This document shows, piece by piece, positions 7,502 to 17,222 of a stretch of DNA of 64,000 bases. The translations under genes and the position numbers were made by a program. Positions within the stretch are counted from its first letter, which is position 1, and each line of letters opens with the position of its first letter. The stretch lies in NCBI RefSeq assembly GCF_014648575.1, contig NZ_BMRJ01000007.1, positions 25,212-89,211 of the forward strand. The letters run 5' to 3'. The stretch comes from Agromyces mediolanus (GTDB taxonomy: Bacteria > Actinomycetota > Actinomycetes > Actinomycetales > Microbacteriaceae). Under the pieces are notes generated by a model. That model worked only from the letters and a program-made list of their open reading frames with translations, had not been told where the DNA came from and searched no databases.

Positions 7502-8827
7502 TCAGTCGTTCCAGGCGTCGGAGATCGGGATCGCCCGGCCGAGCACCCGCTCGGCGGCACGATGGCCGGAGTACATCGCCGCAGGGACGGTGGCCGGATC
7601 GTCCGTCCACGTCGCCTCGCCCGCGAGGTGCAGCACGCCGCCGACCGGCGTGGCGAGCAGGTCGTGGTCCGCGGTCGTCGACCCGAGCGTCATGTACGCG
7701 TACGAGCCCCGGGCGAAGGGATCGTCCTGCCAGGCCGTGCGGTGCAGCCGAGTGGGCTGTTCGACCCGCTCGCCGTAGAGCCGCCGCAACTGCGCGAGCA
7801 CCGATTCGACGAGCTCTTCATCCGTCCAGGACCGCGTCGCCACGGCCGCCGGGCCCGCGGCGAACGTCAGCAGCGTCGGCACGCCGTGCAGCCCGGTGAG
7901 GTCGTACCAGGAGTGCCACCAGCGGCTCTCGGGACCCTGCTGCCGCACCGCGTAGACGCCCTCGTCCCAGAACCGCGACGGGAAGCTCAGGAAGACCTTC
8001 TCGAAGGCGTTCATCTCGAGCCGGCCGAGCGCGCCGGCGACCGGCTCGGGCAGCGGCGGCTCGATTCGGAACGCGTCGGACTTCAGCACGCCGACCGGCA
8101 CGGTCACGATGGCCGTGCCCGCCGCGAAGCTCGCGTCGCCGCACCGCACCACGACCCCGCCCTCGCTCCATTCGACGTGCGTCACCACATGCTCGAGACG
8201 CACATCGAGTCCCTCCGCCAGACGGGCCGGCAGCACGTCGTAGCCGTCGGGGAAGACGACCTCGTCGCCGTCGATCGCATCGTCGTCGAGGCCGTGCGCC
8301 GCGAGATCCTCGATCCACGCGCCGTACTGCTCCTCGCTGCGGTGCTCGAGGTACTCGCGCACCCGCTGGCTCCGTTCCGGCCCCCAGCCCTGCGCGGCGA
8401 GGGCGGCCTCAGTGACGTCGCGGTACGAGGCCTCCGCCGCCGAGTCGGCGATCGCCTGCACAAGGGCTGCGTCGACCGTGCGGACGTCGTCGGCGAACGC
8501 CCGGGCGGCGGGCTCGTCGAGGCGGCGCCCGTCCGGCCCGTAGTAGGCGATGGGGCGGCTGTCGGGCTGGTACCCGCCGACGGTGAACTCCACGGTGCGC
8601 ATGCCGAACGCCTCCGCCGCCTCGGCGACGGCGCTCCCGGTCACGCCGTGGATCCACGAGGCCCCGAGATCGGTGCTCACGCCGTCGCCGCGCTCGGTGC
8701 GGACCCGCCCGCCGACGCGGTCTCGCGCCTCGAGCACGAGCACCCGCGCTCCCGCGCGGGCGAGCAGCCGCGCCGCGGTCAGGCCCGAGACTCCGGCCCC
8801 GATCACGATCGTGTCGATGTGCTCCAT
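7502..8827 (-). CDS. Flavin-containing amine oxidase (monoamine/polyamine oxidase family)
   Basis: The 441-residue protein starts with the FAD dinucleotide-binding motif VIGAGVSGLTAARLL and the EARDRVGGRV motif of the amine oxidase family, followed by LGASWIHG. The C-terminal FAD-binding segment reads LHLAGEATWTDDPATVPAAMYSGHRAAERVL. Such enzymes oxidise primary or secondary amines, giving aldehyde, ammonia and peroxide; the SWIHG and tail motifs fit the polyamine oxidase side. The ATG at 8827 has GGAG upstream. It is monocistronic, converges with the TetR gene (18 bp apart) and is followed upstream by the terminator of the large surface-protein gene. Confidence 0.9.
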   Translation of the reverse strand: MEHIDTIVIGAGVSGLTAARLLARAGARVLVLEARDRVGGRVRTERGDGVSTDLGASWIHGVTGSAVAEAAEAFGMRTVEFTVGGYQPDSRPIAYYGPDGRRLDEPAARAFADDVRTVDAALVQAIADSAAEASYRDVTEAALAAQGWGPERSQRVREYLEHRSEEQYGAWIEDLAAHGLDDDAIDGDEVVFPDGYDVLPARLAEGLDVRLEHVVTHVEWSEGGVVVRCGDASFAAGTAIVTVPVGVLKSDAFRIEPPLPEPVAGALGRLEMNAFEKVFLSFPSRFWDEGVYAVRQQGPESRWWHSWYDLTGLHGVPTLLTFAAGPAAVATRSWTDEELVESVLAQLRRLYGERVEQPTRLHRTAWQDDPFARGSYAYMTLGSTTADHDLLATPVGGVLHLAGEATWTDDPATVPAAMYSGHRAAERVLGRAIPISDAWND

Positions 8828-8931
8828 CGCTGTGCTCCTCGCCGCGCGTGCTCTGGCGCGCGATCCGACGCTACCGGCATCCGCGCGCCCACGGCGACTC
8901 GGAGGCGTCGGGAGACGGGGCCGTCGGGGAC

Positions 8932-8968
8932 GGGATGCCTCGCGCGCTGGAGTCGCGCGAGGCATCCC
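8932..8968 (-). terminator. Terminator of the giant surface-protein gene
   Basis: A perfect 15-bp stem: arms GGGATGCCTCGCGCG (8932-8946) and CGCGCGAGGCATCCC (8954-8968) with a 7-nt loop, starting 12 nt after the stop codon. There is no T-run, which is common in high-GC actinobacteria. The amine oxidase promoter must lie between this hairpin and 8827, a space of about 100 bp. Confidence 0.75.
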
Positions 8969-8979
8969 CGGTCCGGCGC

Positions 8980-11900
8980 CTACTCCTCAGAGCGCCGGAC
9001 GCTGCGGCGCCGACGGAGCGGCAGCAGCAGTGCGCCGGCCGCGAGCAGGAACGCCGCGAGCACGCCGGCGCCGAGCGAGACGCCCGTCGCGGGCAGCCCG
9101 CCCACGACGACCGTGGTCTCGTCCGAGGTACGCGGAGGAGTCAGCGAGCCCGGCGGCGTGCCCGTCGCGCTCGCGGCATTGTGCACGCGGCCGCGCTCGA
9201 CGTCGGCGGCCGTCAGCCGATAGCTGGCCGTCGCGGTCGCCGACTCGCCCGGAGCCAGCACACCCGGCGCCGAGTCATCCGGCCAGTCGAAGCGCAGCGT
9301 CGACAGCCCGGGCAGAGGGTCGTCGATCGCCACCTCGCGGAGGGTGACCGTGCCCGTGTTGGTGACGAGGAAGCGGAACTCCACGAGCTCGCCCGTCCGG
9401 TCGCCGCTTGCCCGGCCAGTCTTCTCCAGCGCGACCGTCGCGCGTTGCTCCGCGGGCGTGCTCGTGCCGTCCTCGTCGGTGACGAGCGGCGTGCCGTCGC
9501 CCGGCGGGGTGCCGGTGACCGTCGCCGTATTGCGTACGGAGCCGGCATCGACGTCGGCCTGCGTGAGCGTGTACGACGCGCTCGCCGTGGCCGTCTGCCC
9601 GACCTCGAGCACGCCCGGCGCCCCGGGGTCGGGCCATGCGTAGCTGAGCTCGCCGAGCCCGGGGAGGGGATCGCGGAGCACGACATCGTCGAGCCGCGTG
9701 CCGCCGGTGTTCGTGATCGTGAAGGTATAGTCGATCACGTCGCCGGCGACGCCGGACCCGGCGAGCTCGGCGCGCTTGGCCAGCTCGATTGCCGGGATCG
9801 GATGGCTCGTCGAACGCTCCCCGGACTCGATCCGCGGCCCGCCGGGCGGCGTCGCCGTCGACGTGGCGGTGTTGCGGAGGCGGCCCGCCGCCTCGTCGGA
9901 GACGGTCACGGTGTACGTGATCTCGACGCGCTGCCCCGGCTCGAGGGCGCCGGTCCAGCGCAGCAGCTCGCCCTCGACGACGGGGGCCGGAGCCGGGGCC
10001 CCGTCGATCGTCGCTTCCGGCGCGGCCGCGAGCGCCGCGTTCGCCAGGACCCCGGCGAGCTCGTCGCGGATCTCGACGGGGTCGAGCAGGGTCTCGCCGG
10101 TGTTCACCCCGCTCAGGGTGTAGCGCAGCTGCTCGCCGCGGGAGACCACCGAGCCGTCGGCCGGGCTCGCCGTCTTCTCGAAGCGGTAGCCCGACACGGG
10201 GACCTCGTGCGTGGTCGCGACCTCCGGAGCCTCGAGCACCGGCCCGCCGGGCGGGGTCGCGGTGCCGCTCGCCGAGTTGCGCAGCGTCACCCCGGCCGCG
10301 GACTCGTCGACGACCACGGTGTAGCGGATCGTGACGGTCTCGTTCGGGCGGAGCGCGCCCGACCACCGCAGCACCGTGCCGTCGAGCGTCGGCGTCGCAG
10401 CGGGCGAACCGTCGATGCTCGCCGTCGCCGCTCCGCGCAGCGCGGCGTGCGCGAGCACCTCGGCGAGCTCGTCTCGGATCTCCACCGGGTCAAGCACCGT
10501 CTCGCCCGTGTTCGTGCCCGTGAGGGTGTACTCGATCGACTGCCCCGGGTGGACGGTGCTGCCGGGCGCGGGGTCGGCGGACTTCGCCAGGCTGAAGCCG
10601 GGCACCGGCACGGCGTGGACCGTCTCGTGTCGACCGCCGTCGAGCGCCTGCCCGGTGCCCGGGGGCTGCGCGGCGCCCGTCGCGACGTTGCGGAGCCGCT
10701 CGCCCGCGGCGTCGTCGGCGACCGCGACCGTGTAGCTGAGCGTCACGGCCTGGCCGACCGCCAGGGTGCCGGTCCAGCGGAGCGTGGAGCCGTCGAGCAC
10801 GGGAGCGGGCGCGGGCTCGCCGTCGATCGTCGCGGTCGGGGCGTCGACGAGCTCGGCGTGGTCGAGCACTCCCGAGAGCTCGTCGGCGATGGTCACCGGG
10901 TCGAGCGGCGTCGCTCCGGTGTTCCGGCCGACGACCGTGTAGCTCACGCGCTCGCCCGGGTTCACCGTCGTCCCGGAGGCGGGCTCGGCGGCCTTCGCGA
11001 GGGCGAAGCCCGGGACCGGCACGGGGTGGGTGGTCGTCTGCTGCGGGGGTGCGAGCGCGGGGCCGGTGCCCGGCGGCTGGGCGGTGGAGCGGGCGGCGTT
11101 GCGGAGAGTGGCGCCGGCGGCGTCGTCGTGCACGGTGACGGTGTAGCGGAGTTCGACGGTCTGGCCGGGTCGCAGGCTGCCGGTCCAGCGCAGGGTCGTG
11201 CCGTCGACGGCGGGGGCGGCGGCGGGTTCGCCGTCGATGGTCGCCGCTGGGTCGCCGGTGAGGTCGGCGTTCGCGAGGACCTCGGCGAGCTCGTCGGTGA
11301 CCGTCACCGGGTCGAGCGGGGTGTCGCCGGTGTTGCGTCCGACGAGGACGTAGTCGATCTCGTCGCCGGGGTTCACGGTGCTGCCGGTGACGGGGTCCGC
11401 CGTCTTGGTGAACTCGTACGCCGGCGTCGGCACCTCGTGCGTCGTCTGCTGCGGATCGGGCGCGAGTGCGGGGCCGGTGCCCGGCGGTTGGGCGGTGGAA
11501 CTCGCGACGTTGCGGAGCGTGGCCCCCGCCGCGTCGTCGTGCACCGTGACCGTGTAGCGCACGGTGACGACCGCACCGGGACGCAGACGGCCCGCCCAGC
11601 GCAGCGTCGTGCCGTCGACGACGGGGGCCGCGGCGGGCTCGTCGTCGATCGTCGCGCTCGGCGCTTCGGAGACCGTCGCGTTCTCGAGCACCTCGGCGAG
11701 CTCGTCACGCAGCGCGACGTCGAGCGGGGTGTCGCCGGTGTTGCGTCCGACGAGGACGTAGTCGATCTCGTCGCCGGGGTTCACGGTGCTGCCGGTGACG
11801 GGGTCGGCCGTCTTGGTGAACTCGTACGCCGGGGTCGGCACCTCGTGCGTCGTCTGCTGCGGATCGGGCGCGAGTGCGGGGCCGGTGCCCGGCGGTTGGG

Positions 11901-14900
11901 CGGTGGAACTCGCGATGTTGCGGAGGGTGGCGCCGGCGGCGTCGTCGTGCACGGTGACGGTGTAGCGGATCGCGACCGTCTGGCCGGGTCGCAGGCTGCC
12001 GGTCCAGCGCAGGGTCGTGCCGTCGAGGACGGGAGCGGCGGCGGGCTCGCCGTCGATGGTCGCCACGGGGTCGCCGGTGATGCTGGCGTTCGCGAGGACC
12101 TCGGCGAGCTCGTCGGTGACGGTCACCGGGTCGAGGGGCGTCTCGCCGGTGTTGCGTCCGGTGAGCACGTAGTCGATCTCGTCGCCGGGGTTCACGGTGC
12201 TGCCGGACTCGGGGTCGGCGGTCTTGGTGAACTCGTACGCCGGGGTCGGCACCTCGTGCGTCGTCCGTCGCGGCCCCTGGGTGAGCGCGGGGCCGGTGCC
12301 CGGCGGTTGCGCCGATGCCGTCGCCGAGTTCCGGAGGGTGTTGCCGGCGGCATCCGCGGCGACGACGACTGTGTACCGCAGGATCACCGTCTGGCCGCGC
12401 TCGAGCCGGCCCGTCCAGCGCAGTTCGGTGCCGTCGAGGGTCGGCGCGGCGGCCGGGCTGCCGTCGATCTCCGCGCTCGGCGTGCCGCTCAGCGTCGCGG
12501 CGTTCAGCACCTCGCCGAGATCGTCCACGACCGTCGTGGGGTCGAGCACCGTCTCGCCCGTGTTCTCGGCGCTGACCGTGTACGTGATCTCGTCGCCCGG
12601 GCGTACCGTCGTGCCGCTGTCGGGGGTCGCGCGCTTGCGGAGTTCGAGCGCGGGCTCCGGCACCGGGTGGAACGTCTGCACCTCGGGCGCCGTGAGCACC
12701 GGGCCGCCCGGGGGAGCAGCGGTGCCGCTCGCGCGGTTCTCGAGCATCGCCCCTGCGGCCTCGGCGTCCACCGTCACCGTGTAGCGCACGGTGACGGTCT
12801 GCCCCGGGTCGAGCGCGCCGGTCCAGCGCAGTCGGGTGCCGTCGATGGTGGGATCCGTCGTCGCGGTGCCGTCGATCGAGGCGCTCGGCGTGCCGCTCAA
12901 CGACGCGGAGCTCAGCACCTCGTCGAGTTCGTCGACGAGCTCGACGGGATCGAGGCGGGTCTGCCCGGTGTTCTCGCCGCGCAGCGTGTACGTGATGGTG
13001 CCGCCCGGATGCACCTCCGTCCCGGACACGGGATCGGCGGACTTCGACAGCTCGAAGCCCGGAACGGGCACGGCATGACTCGTCTCGCGCCGACCCGGGT
13101 CGATCGCGGGGCCGGTTCCCGGCGGCTGCACCGTGCCGGTGACGACGTTGCCGAGCTCGGCGCCGGCGGCATCCTGGTTCACCGTCACGGTGTACTCGAG
13201 CCGCACCACCTGGTCGGGCTGCAGCTCGCCGCTCCACTCCAGCACGGTGCCGGTGAGCGTGGGGGCGGGCGCCGGGGTGCCGTCGATCGAGGCGGTCGGC
13301 CCGCTCGTCAGCGCGGCGTGCTCCAGGACCTCGGCGAGCTCGTCGCGGAGCTCGACGTCGAGCGGGGTCTCGCCGCTGTTCGTGCCCGTGACGACGTAGG
13401 TGACCGTCTGGCCGGGGTCGACCGTCGAGCCGGACGGGGGCGTTGCGCTCTTCGCGAGATCGAACCCGGGTCGCGGCACCTCGTGCGTCGTCTCGACCTC
13501 GCTCGCGACGATCGGCGGCGCGGAGCCCGGCGGTTGCGCCGTGGCCCTGGCGTGGTTCGCGAAGCTGCTCCCGGCCGCATCGTCGTCCACGCGGACGGTG
13601 TACTCGATCGTCACGGTCGCGCCCGCCGGCAGGGCGCCGGACCAGGCCAGGCGGGTGCTGGTGAGGGTCGGCTCGGCAGCGGGCGCGCCGTCGATCCGGG
13701 CGCTCGGGGAGCCGACGAGCGAGCTCGCCGCGAGCACTTCGCTGAGGTCGTCGCTGATCTCGACGGGATCGAGCAGCGTCGCGCCGGTGTTCCGGCCGGT
13801 CACGGTGTAGGTGATCTCCGATCCGGGCGCGACGGTGGAGCCGGATGCCGGGTCCGCGCTCTTCGCGAAGATGAATCCCGAGGCGGGCACCGGATGCGAG
13901 GTGGACTGCTCGCCGCTCTCGATCGGCGGGAATCCGCTCGGCGGCGTCGCCGTCGCGTCGGCGACGTTCGTCAGCGTCACGCCGGAGGCGTCGTCGTGCA
14001 CGGTCACCGTGTACTCGATCGTCACGCGCTGCCCGGCGTTCAGCACGCCCGTCCAGCGCAGCGTCGTGTCGTCGAGGACCGGATCCGTGGTGGCCGTGCC
14101 GTCGATGGTCGCGGTCGGCGAGCCGGTCAGGGAGGCGTGCTCGAGGACGCCCGCGAGGTCGTCGGTGACGGTGACCGGGTCGAGCGGGGCGTCGCCGGTG
14201 TTCTCCGCGACGAGGGTGTAGGCGATCTCGTCGCCGGGGTGCACGGTCGCGCCGTCGGCCGGGGCGGACCGCTTCTCGAAGTCGAGGCTCGCGCTGCGGA
14301 TCGGCGTCTCGACGGCGTCCTCCTGCCGGATCGGCTCGGAGCCGGGCGGCTGCGCCACCCCGGTCGCCGTGTTGCGCAGCACTCCGCCGCTCGCATCGGC
14401 GTCGACGAGGACGGTGTAGGTGATGCGCACGAGCTGATCGGGTTCCAGCCGCCCGCTCCAGCGCAGCGTCGTGCCGTCGATGACGGGGTCGCTCGCGCGG
14501 ACCGAGCCGATCCAGGCCTCGGGGCCGGTGACGACGGTGCCGTCGTCGAGGACGTCCGACAGGTCGTCGGTGATGGTCACCGGGTCGAGCGCGGTGCCGC
14601 CGGTGTTCGTGCCGGTCAGCTGGTACTCGACGCGGTCGCCCGGGTCCGCGGTCCGGGCGGCGAAGGGAGAGGCCACCGCGTCGGCGGCGGCGCGGAGGCC
14701 GGCCATGAAGAGGTCGCCGAAGTTCACGACCATGTTGTCCTTGCGCAGTTCGAAGCCGGGCGTCGGGATCGGATGCGTCGTGGTGGATTCGGGCGATTCG
14801 ATCACGGGCCCGGCGGGCGGGACCGCGCGGCCGTCGGCACGGTTCTCGAGTCGCTGCCCTTCGGTGCCCTGGTTCACGCGGACGGTGTAGGCGATCGTGA

Positions 14901-17001
14901 CGATCTCGTCGGGGTCGAGCACTCCCGACCAGCGCAGCACCGTGCCGTCGACGGTCGGCGCCGTGGCGGGCTCGCCGCCGATCGTCGCCGTCGGGCCGTC
15001 CACGATGGCGGCGTCGTCGAGCACACCCGCGAGCTCGTCGGTGACGGTCACGGGGTCGAGTCGCGTCTCGCCGGTGTTCGTGCCCGTGATCGTGTACCGG
15101 ACCTCCTCGCCCGGGTGCACCGCCGTGCCCGAGGCGGGCGCGGCGGACTTGCCGAGCTCGAAGCCCGGCTCGGGCACCGGATGGCTCGTGGAGACGCCCT
15201 CGGGCACGATCGGCGAGCCGCCGACGGGCGTCGCCGACGCCGAGGCGTCGTTGCGGATCGTGGCGCCCGCGGCATCCTGGTCCACCGTCACCGTGTAGCG
15301 GACGGTGACCCGCTGCCCCGGCTGCAGCACCCCCGTCCAGCGGAGCTCGGTGCCCGCGAGCGTCGGCGCGGCGGCCGGCTCGCCGTCGATGTCCGCGGTC
15401 GGCTGGACGGTCAGCGTGGCGTGGTCGAGCACCTGGGCGAGCTCGTCGGTGAGCCGCACCGGGTCGAGCGGCAGTTCGCCGGTGTTCTCGCCGACGAGCG
15501 TGTAGCTGATCGTGCGGCCGGGTTGGACGCGCGTGCCGGTGGCCGGGTCGGCGGTCTTCGTGAGCTCGAAGCCGGGATCGCGGCGAATCAGCCCGGCATC
15601 CTGGTCGAAGTTCCGCGGCGTCGCGGCGTCGAGACGGATCGGGTCGGTGAGGCCGTTGCTCGGGTCCGCGGCGGAAGAGGAGTCGGGCGCGCCCGCGCCG
15701 CGCGCGGTGAAGAACCAGCCGTTCGGCATCCCGGAGAAGCGCACCCGGTACTCGCCGTACGCGAGTTCGCCGAAGAGATAGTCGCCCGAGGCGTCCGTGG
15801 TCGTCGTGATCGGCGTGCCGTCGGCCGCGAGCACCGGCTCCCCGGCACCGTCGAGGAGCTCGACGGTGATGCCCGCCACCCCGGTCTCGCCGACGTCCTG
15901 CAGCCCGTTCTCGTTCTCGTCGACCCAGACGCGATCGCCGAGCTCGGCGTGCTGCGGCAGCCGCACGGACAGGATCGAGTAGTCGGACTGATCGCCGTCG
16001 CTCGGGCCGGTGGGCAGCCGCATCCGCTCGCCCCACACGACGTTGAGGCCGTTCTGGCCGTCGGCGAAGATGTCGCCGTCGTTGCGGAAGTAGTTCGCCC
16101 CGGTGCGGTGCGTGCTCGTCGGCCAGCCGCTGAACCGGGAGATGAAGGTGTCCATCTCGAACGACACCTCGGTGAAGGTGCCGTGCAACTGCACCGATCC
16201 GCAGCCCGCGAGCGCCATGTTCGGCGATTCGAAGCGCGTTCCGGCGGCCGCCTTCTCGGCGACCCCGCAGCTGCCGGAGGTGTTGTCGGCGATCGTCCGG
16301 AGTCGCCCTCGGTCCACGACGAGGTTCGTCGGGGCCTCTCCGGCGAGGGTCATCGTCACGCCCGGGGTGGTGATGACCCACTCCTGGGAGTTGAACGAGC
16401 CCTTCGCGTACTCGACGCCGTCCTCGGTCGTCCAGCCGTAGTAGCCCCAACCGCCGATGCCGCCGAGGTCGAGGACGGGGTCGGTGACGGCGCGGTCGAA
16501 GGCGAGCGTCACGGTCGTCGTCGAGGGGCAGAGGCCGTTGAAGTTCTGATGCCCGGCGCTCCCGAGCGCGCCGTCGCAGGTCGAGGCGTTCGTGAGGACG
16601 CCGAGCCCGGGCACGTTCGACGGCGTCGGCGCCCCGAGGAACATGCCCGACGTGGCGCCGTGCCCGCCCCAGCCCTGCGAGTTCGTGTTGGTGAGGATGT
16701 TGGTGCCGGCCACCTGCCCGGGCGCGGTCATCGTGGCGGTGACGCCGATCGGACCCGAGCGGGTCTGGAGCTGCGAGGTCGCGCGCATCGTGGCCGCCGT
16801 GCGGTGCGCGCCGGGCGTGTTCGCCGTCGTCGCGGAACCCGGGCTCACGAGCTGCCACGGCTCGTTGATGACGTAGCCGTTCTCCTCCGCGGCGGACGCC
16901 GGGCCCGTCGGCGCCATCAGCTGCGGGGCCACGAGCCCCGTGAGCGCGACGACGCTCGCGGTGAGTACCGCCAGTGCTCGCGCGATCCACCCCTGTTGCA
17001 C
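8980..17001 (-). CDS. Giant LPXTG-anchored surface protein with 14 long repeats
   Basis: A 2673-residue secreted protein. A signal peptide (about residues 1-38, ending PASAA) is followed by an adhesin-like region of roughly 300 residues with few recognised motifs. Next come an SdrD B-like domain (GDRVWVDENENGLQDVGETG) and fourteen repeats of about 137 residues with the core YTLxGxNTGETPLDPVxxxDELAEVL and LRWTGxLxPGQxVxxxYTVTV, resembling the DUF7507/DUF11 surface-repeat group. Two different DUF7507-like domains (about 115 residues each) precede the cell-wall sorting signal LPATG, a hydrophobic stretch and RRRRSVRRSEE. The start is a GTG with GAGG 6 nt upstream. It is expected to be attached to peptidoglycan by sortase; no sortase gene lies nearby. 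A role in adhesion or aggregation is inference. Confidence 0.9.
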   Translation of the reverse strand: MQQGWIARALAVLTASVVALTGLVAPQLMAPTGPASAAEENGYVINEPWQLVSPGSATTANTPGAHRTAATMRATSQLQTRSGPIGVTATMTAPGQVAGTNILTNTNSQGWGGHGATSGMFLGAPTPSNVPGLGVLTNASTCDGALGSAGHQNFNGLCPSTTTVTLAFDRAVTDPVLDLGGIGGWGYYGWTTEDGVEYAKGSFNSQEWVITTPGVTMTLAGEAPTNLVVDRGRLRTIADNTSGSCGVAEKAAAGTRFESPNMALAGCGSVQLHGTFTEVSFEMDTFISRFSGWPTSTHRTGANYFRNDGDIFADGQNGLNVVWGERMRLPTGPSDGDQSDYSILSVRLPQHAELGDRVWVDENENGLQDVGETGVAGITVELLDGAGEPVLAADGTPITTTTDASGDYLFGELAYGEYRVRFSGMPNGWFFTARGAGAPDSSSAADPSNGLTDPIRLDAATPRNFDQDAGLIRRDPGFELTKTADPATGTRVQPGRTISYTLVGENTGELPLDPVRLTDELAQVLDHATLTVQPTADIDGEPAAAPTLAGTELRWTGVLQPGQRVTVRYTVTVDQDAAGATIRNDASASATPVGGSPIVPEGVSTSHPVPEPGFELGKSAAPASGTAVHPGEEVRYTITGTNTGETRLDPVTVTDELAGVLDDAAIVDGPTATIGGEPATAPTVDGTVLRWSGVLDPDEIVTIAYTVRVNQGTEGQRLENRADGRAVPPAGPVIESPESTTTHPIPTPGFELRKDNMVVNFGDLFMAGLRAAADAVASPFAARTADPGDRVEYQLTGTNTGGTALDPVTITDDLSDVLDDGTVVTGPEAWIGSVRASDPVIDGTTLRWSGRLEPDQLVRITYTVLVDADASGGVLRNTATGVAQPPGSEPIRQEDAVETPIRSASLDFEKRSAPADGATVHPGDEIAYTLVAENTGDAPLDPVTVTDDLAGVLEHASLTGSPTATIDGTATTDPVLDDTTLRWTGVLNAGQRVTIEYTVTVHDDASGVTLTNVADATATPPSGFPPIESGEQSTSHPVPASGFIFAKSADPASGSTVAPGSEITYTVTGRNTGATLLDPVEISDDLSEVLAASSLVGSPSARIDGAPAAEPTLTSTRLAWSGALPAGATVTIEYTVRVDDDAAGSSFANHARATAQPPGSAPPIVASEVETTHEVPRPGFDLAKSATPPSGSTVDPGQTVTYVVTGTNSGETPLDVELRDELAEVLEHAALTSGPTASIDGTPAPAPTLTGTVLEWSGELQPDQVVRLEYTVTVNQDAAGAELGNVVTGTVQPPGTGPAIDPGRRETSHAVPVPGFELSKSADPVSGTEVHPGGTITYTLRGENTGQTRLDPVELVDELDEVLSSASLSGTPSASIDGTATTDPTIDGTRLRWTGALDPGQTVTVRYTVTVDAEAAGAMLENRASGTAAPPGGPVLTAPEVQTFHPVPEPALELRKRATPDSGTTVRPGDEITYTVSAENTGETVLDPTTVVDDLGEVLNAATLSGTPSAEIDGSPAAAPTLDGTELRWTGRLERGQTVILRYTVVVAADAAGNTLRNSATASAQPPGTGPALTQGPRRTTHEVPTPAYEFTKTADPESGSTVNPGDEIDYVLTGRNTGETPLDPVTVTDELAEVLANASITGDPVATIDGEPAAAPVLDGTTLRWTGSLRPGQTVAIRYTVTVHDDAAGATLRNIASSTAQPPGTGPALAPDPQQTTHEVPTPAYEFTKTADPVTGSTVNPGDEIDYVLVGRNTGDTPLDVALRDELAEVLENATVSEAPSATIDDEPAAAPVVDGTTLRWAGRLRPGAVVTVRYTVTVHDDAAGATLRNVASSTAQPPGTGPALAPDPQQTTHEVPTPAYEFTKTADPVTGSTVNPGDEIDYVLVGRNTGDTPLDPVTVTDELAEVLANADLTGDPAATIDGEPAAAPAVDGTTLRWTGSLRPGQTVELRYTVTVHDDAAGATLRNAARSTAQPPGTGPALAPPQQTTTHPVPVPGFALAKAAEPASGTTVNPGERVSYTVVGRNTGATPLDPVTIADELSGVLDHAELVDAPTATIDGEPAPAPVLDGSTLRWTGTLAVGQAVTLSYTVAVADDAAGERLRNVATGAAQPPGTGQALDGGRHETVHAVPVPGFSLAKSADPAPGSTVHPGQSIEYTLTGTNTGETVLDPVEIRDELAEVLAHAALRGAATASIDGSPAATPTLDGTVLRWSGALRPNETVTIRYTVVVDESAAGVTLRNSASGTATPPGGPVLEAPEVATTHEVPVSGYRFEKTASPADGSVVSRGEQLRYTLSGVNTGETLLDPVEIRDELAGVLANAALAAAPEATIDGAPAPAPVVEGELLRWTGALEPGQRVEITYTVTVSDEAAGRLRNTATSTATPPGGPRIESGERSTSHPIPAIELAKRAELAGSGVAGDVIDYTFTITNTGGTRLDDVVLRDPLPGLGELSYAWPDPGAPGVLEVGQTATASASYTLTQADVDAGSVRNTATVTGTPPGDGTPLVTDEDGTSTPAEQRATVALEKTGRASGDRTGELVEFRFLVTNTGTVTLREVAIDDPLPGLSTLRFDWPDDSAPGVLAPGESATATASYRLTAADVERGRVHNAASATGTPPGSLTPPRTSDETTVVVGGLPATGVSLGAGVLAAFLLAAGALLLPLRRRRSVRRSEE
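9790..15579. repeat. Array of 14 coding repeats (about 411 bp each) in the surface-protein gene
   Basis: The units begin with P(G/A)(F/Y)xxxK and end with TTHxVP. Most are 136-137 codons long; the third carries extra residues. Units 9-11, with starts near 12246, 11835 and 11427, are nearly identical at DNA level and spaced 411 and 408 bp, showing recent duplication. Unit 10 is one codon shorter (PLDVALRDEL instead of PLDPVTVTDEL). The outer units have diverged more. Confidence 0.9.
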
Positions 17002-17222
17002 GGCTGCCTCGTTCCCCTCGGACCGGTTCTTGGAATCCCAGTATCGTATCGGGAGGATTCGCCTGGCAATTCCCTCGGGCGAAAATGGCCCCCAAGTCTT
17101 CGTATGATGCCCGCTATTGCAGGGAATACTGCGAACGCCTCGCGACCGCCCATCGCACTGCAGCGTGGTCGCCCGAACGCGTCGTCACGAGCTCGCCGTG
17201 GTCGGCTTCGTAGACTGATCGG
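17002..17222. promoter_or_regulatory. Divergent promoter region of the surface protein and DUF6153 genes
   Basis: On the minus strand TTGCCA is followed 18 nt later by GATACT (within 17040-17075), a plausible promoter for the surface protein. On the plus strand TAGACT (17211-17216) is 6 nt before the DUF6153 GTG. The region is AT-richer than its neighbours. No gene is seen in it. Confidence 0.45.

Noticed and set aside
9082..9096. Possible second sorting-type signals or a sortase gene near LPATG
   Set aside because: No sortase-like reading frame was seen within the window; only the single LPATG at the end of the surface protein is supported.
11705..17095. A second long minus-strand frame of 1796 codons overlapping the surface-protein gene
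   Set aside because: It is an Arg-rich shadow in another frame of the same repeats, without signal peptide or recognisable domains.
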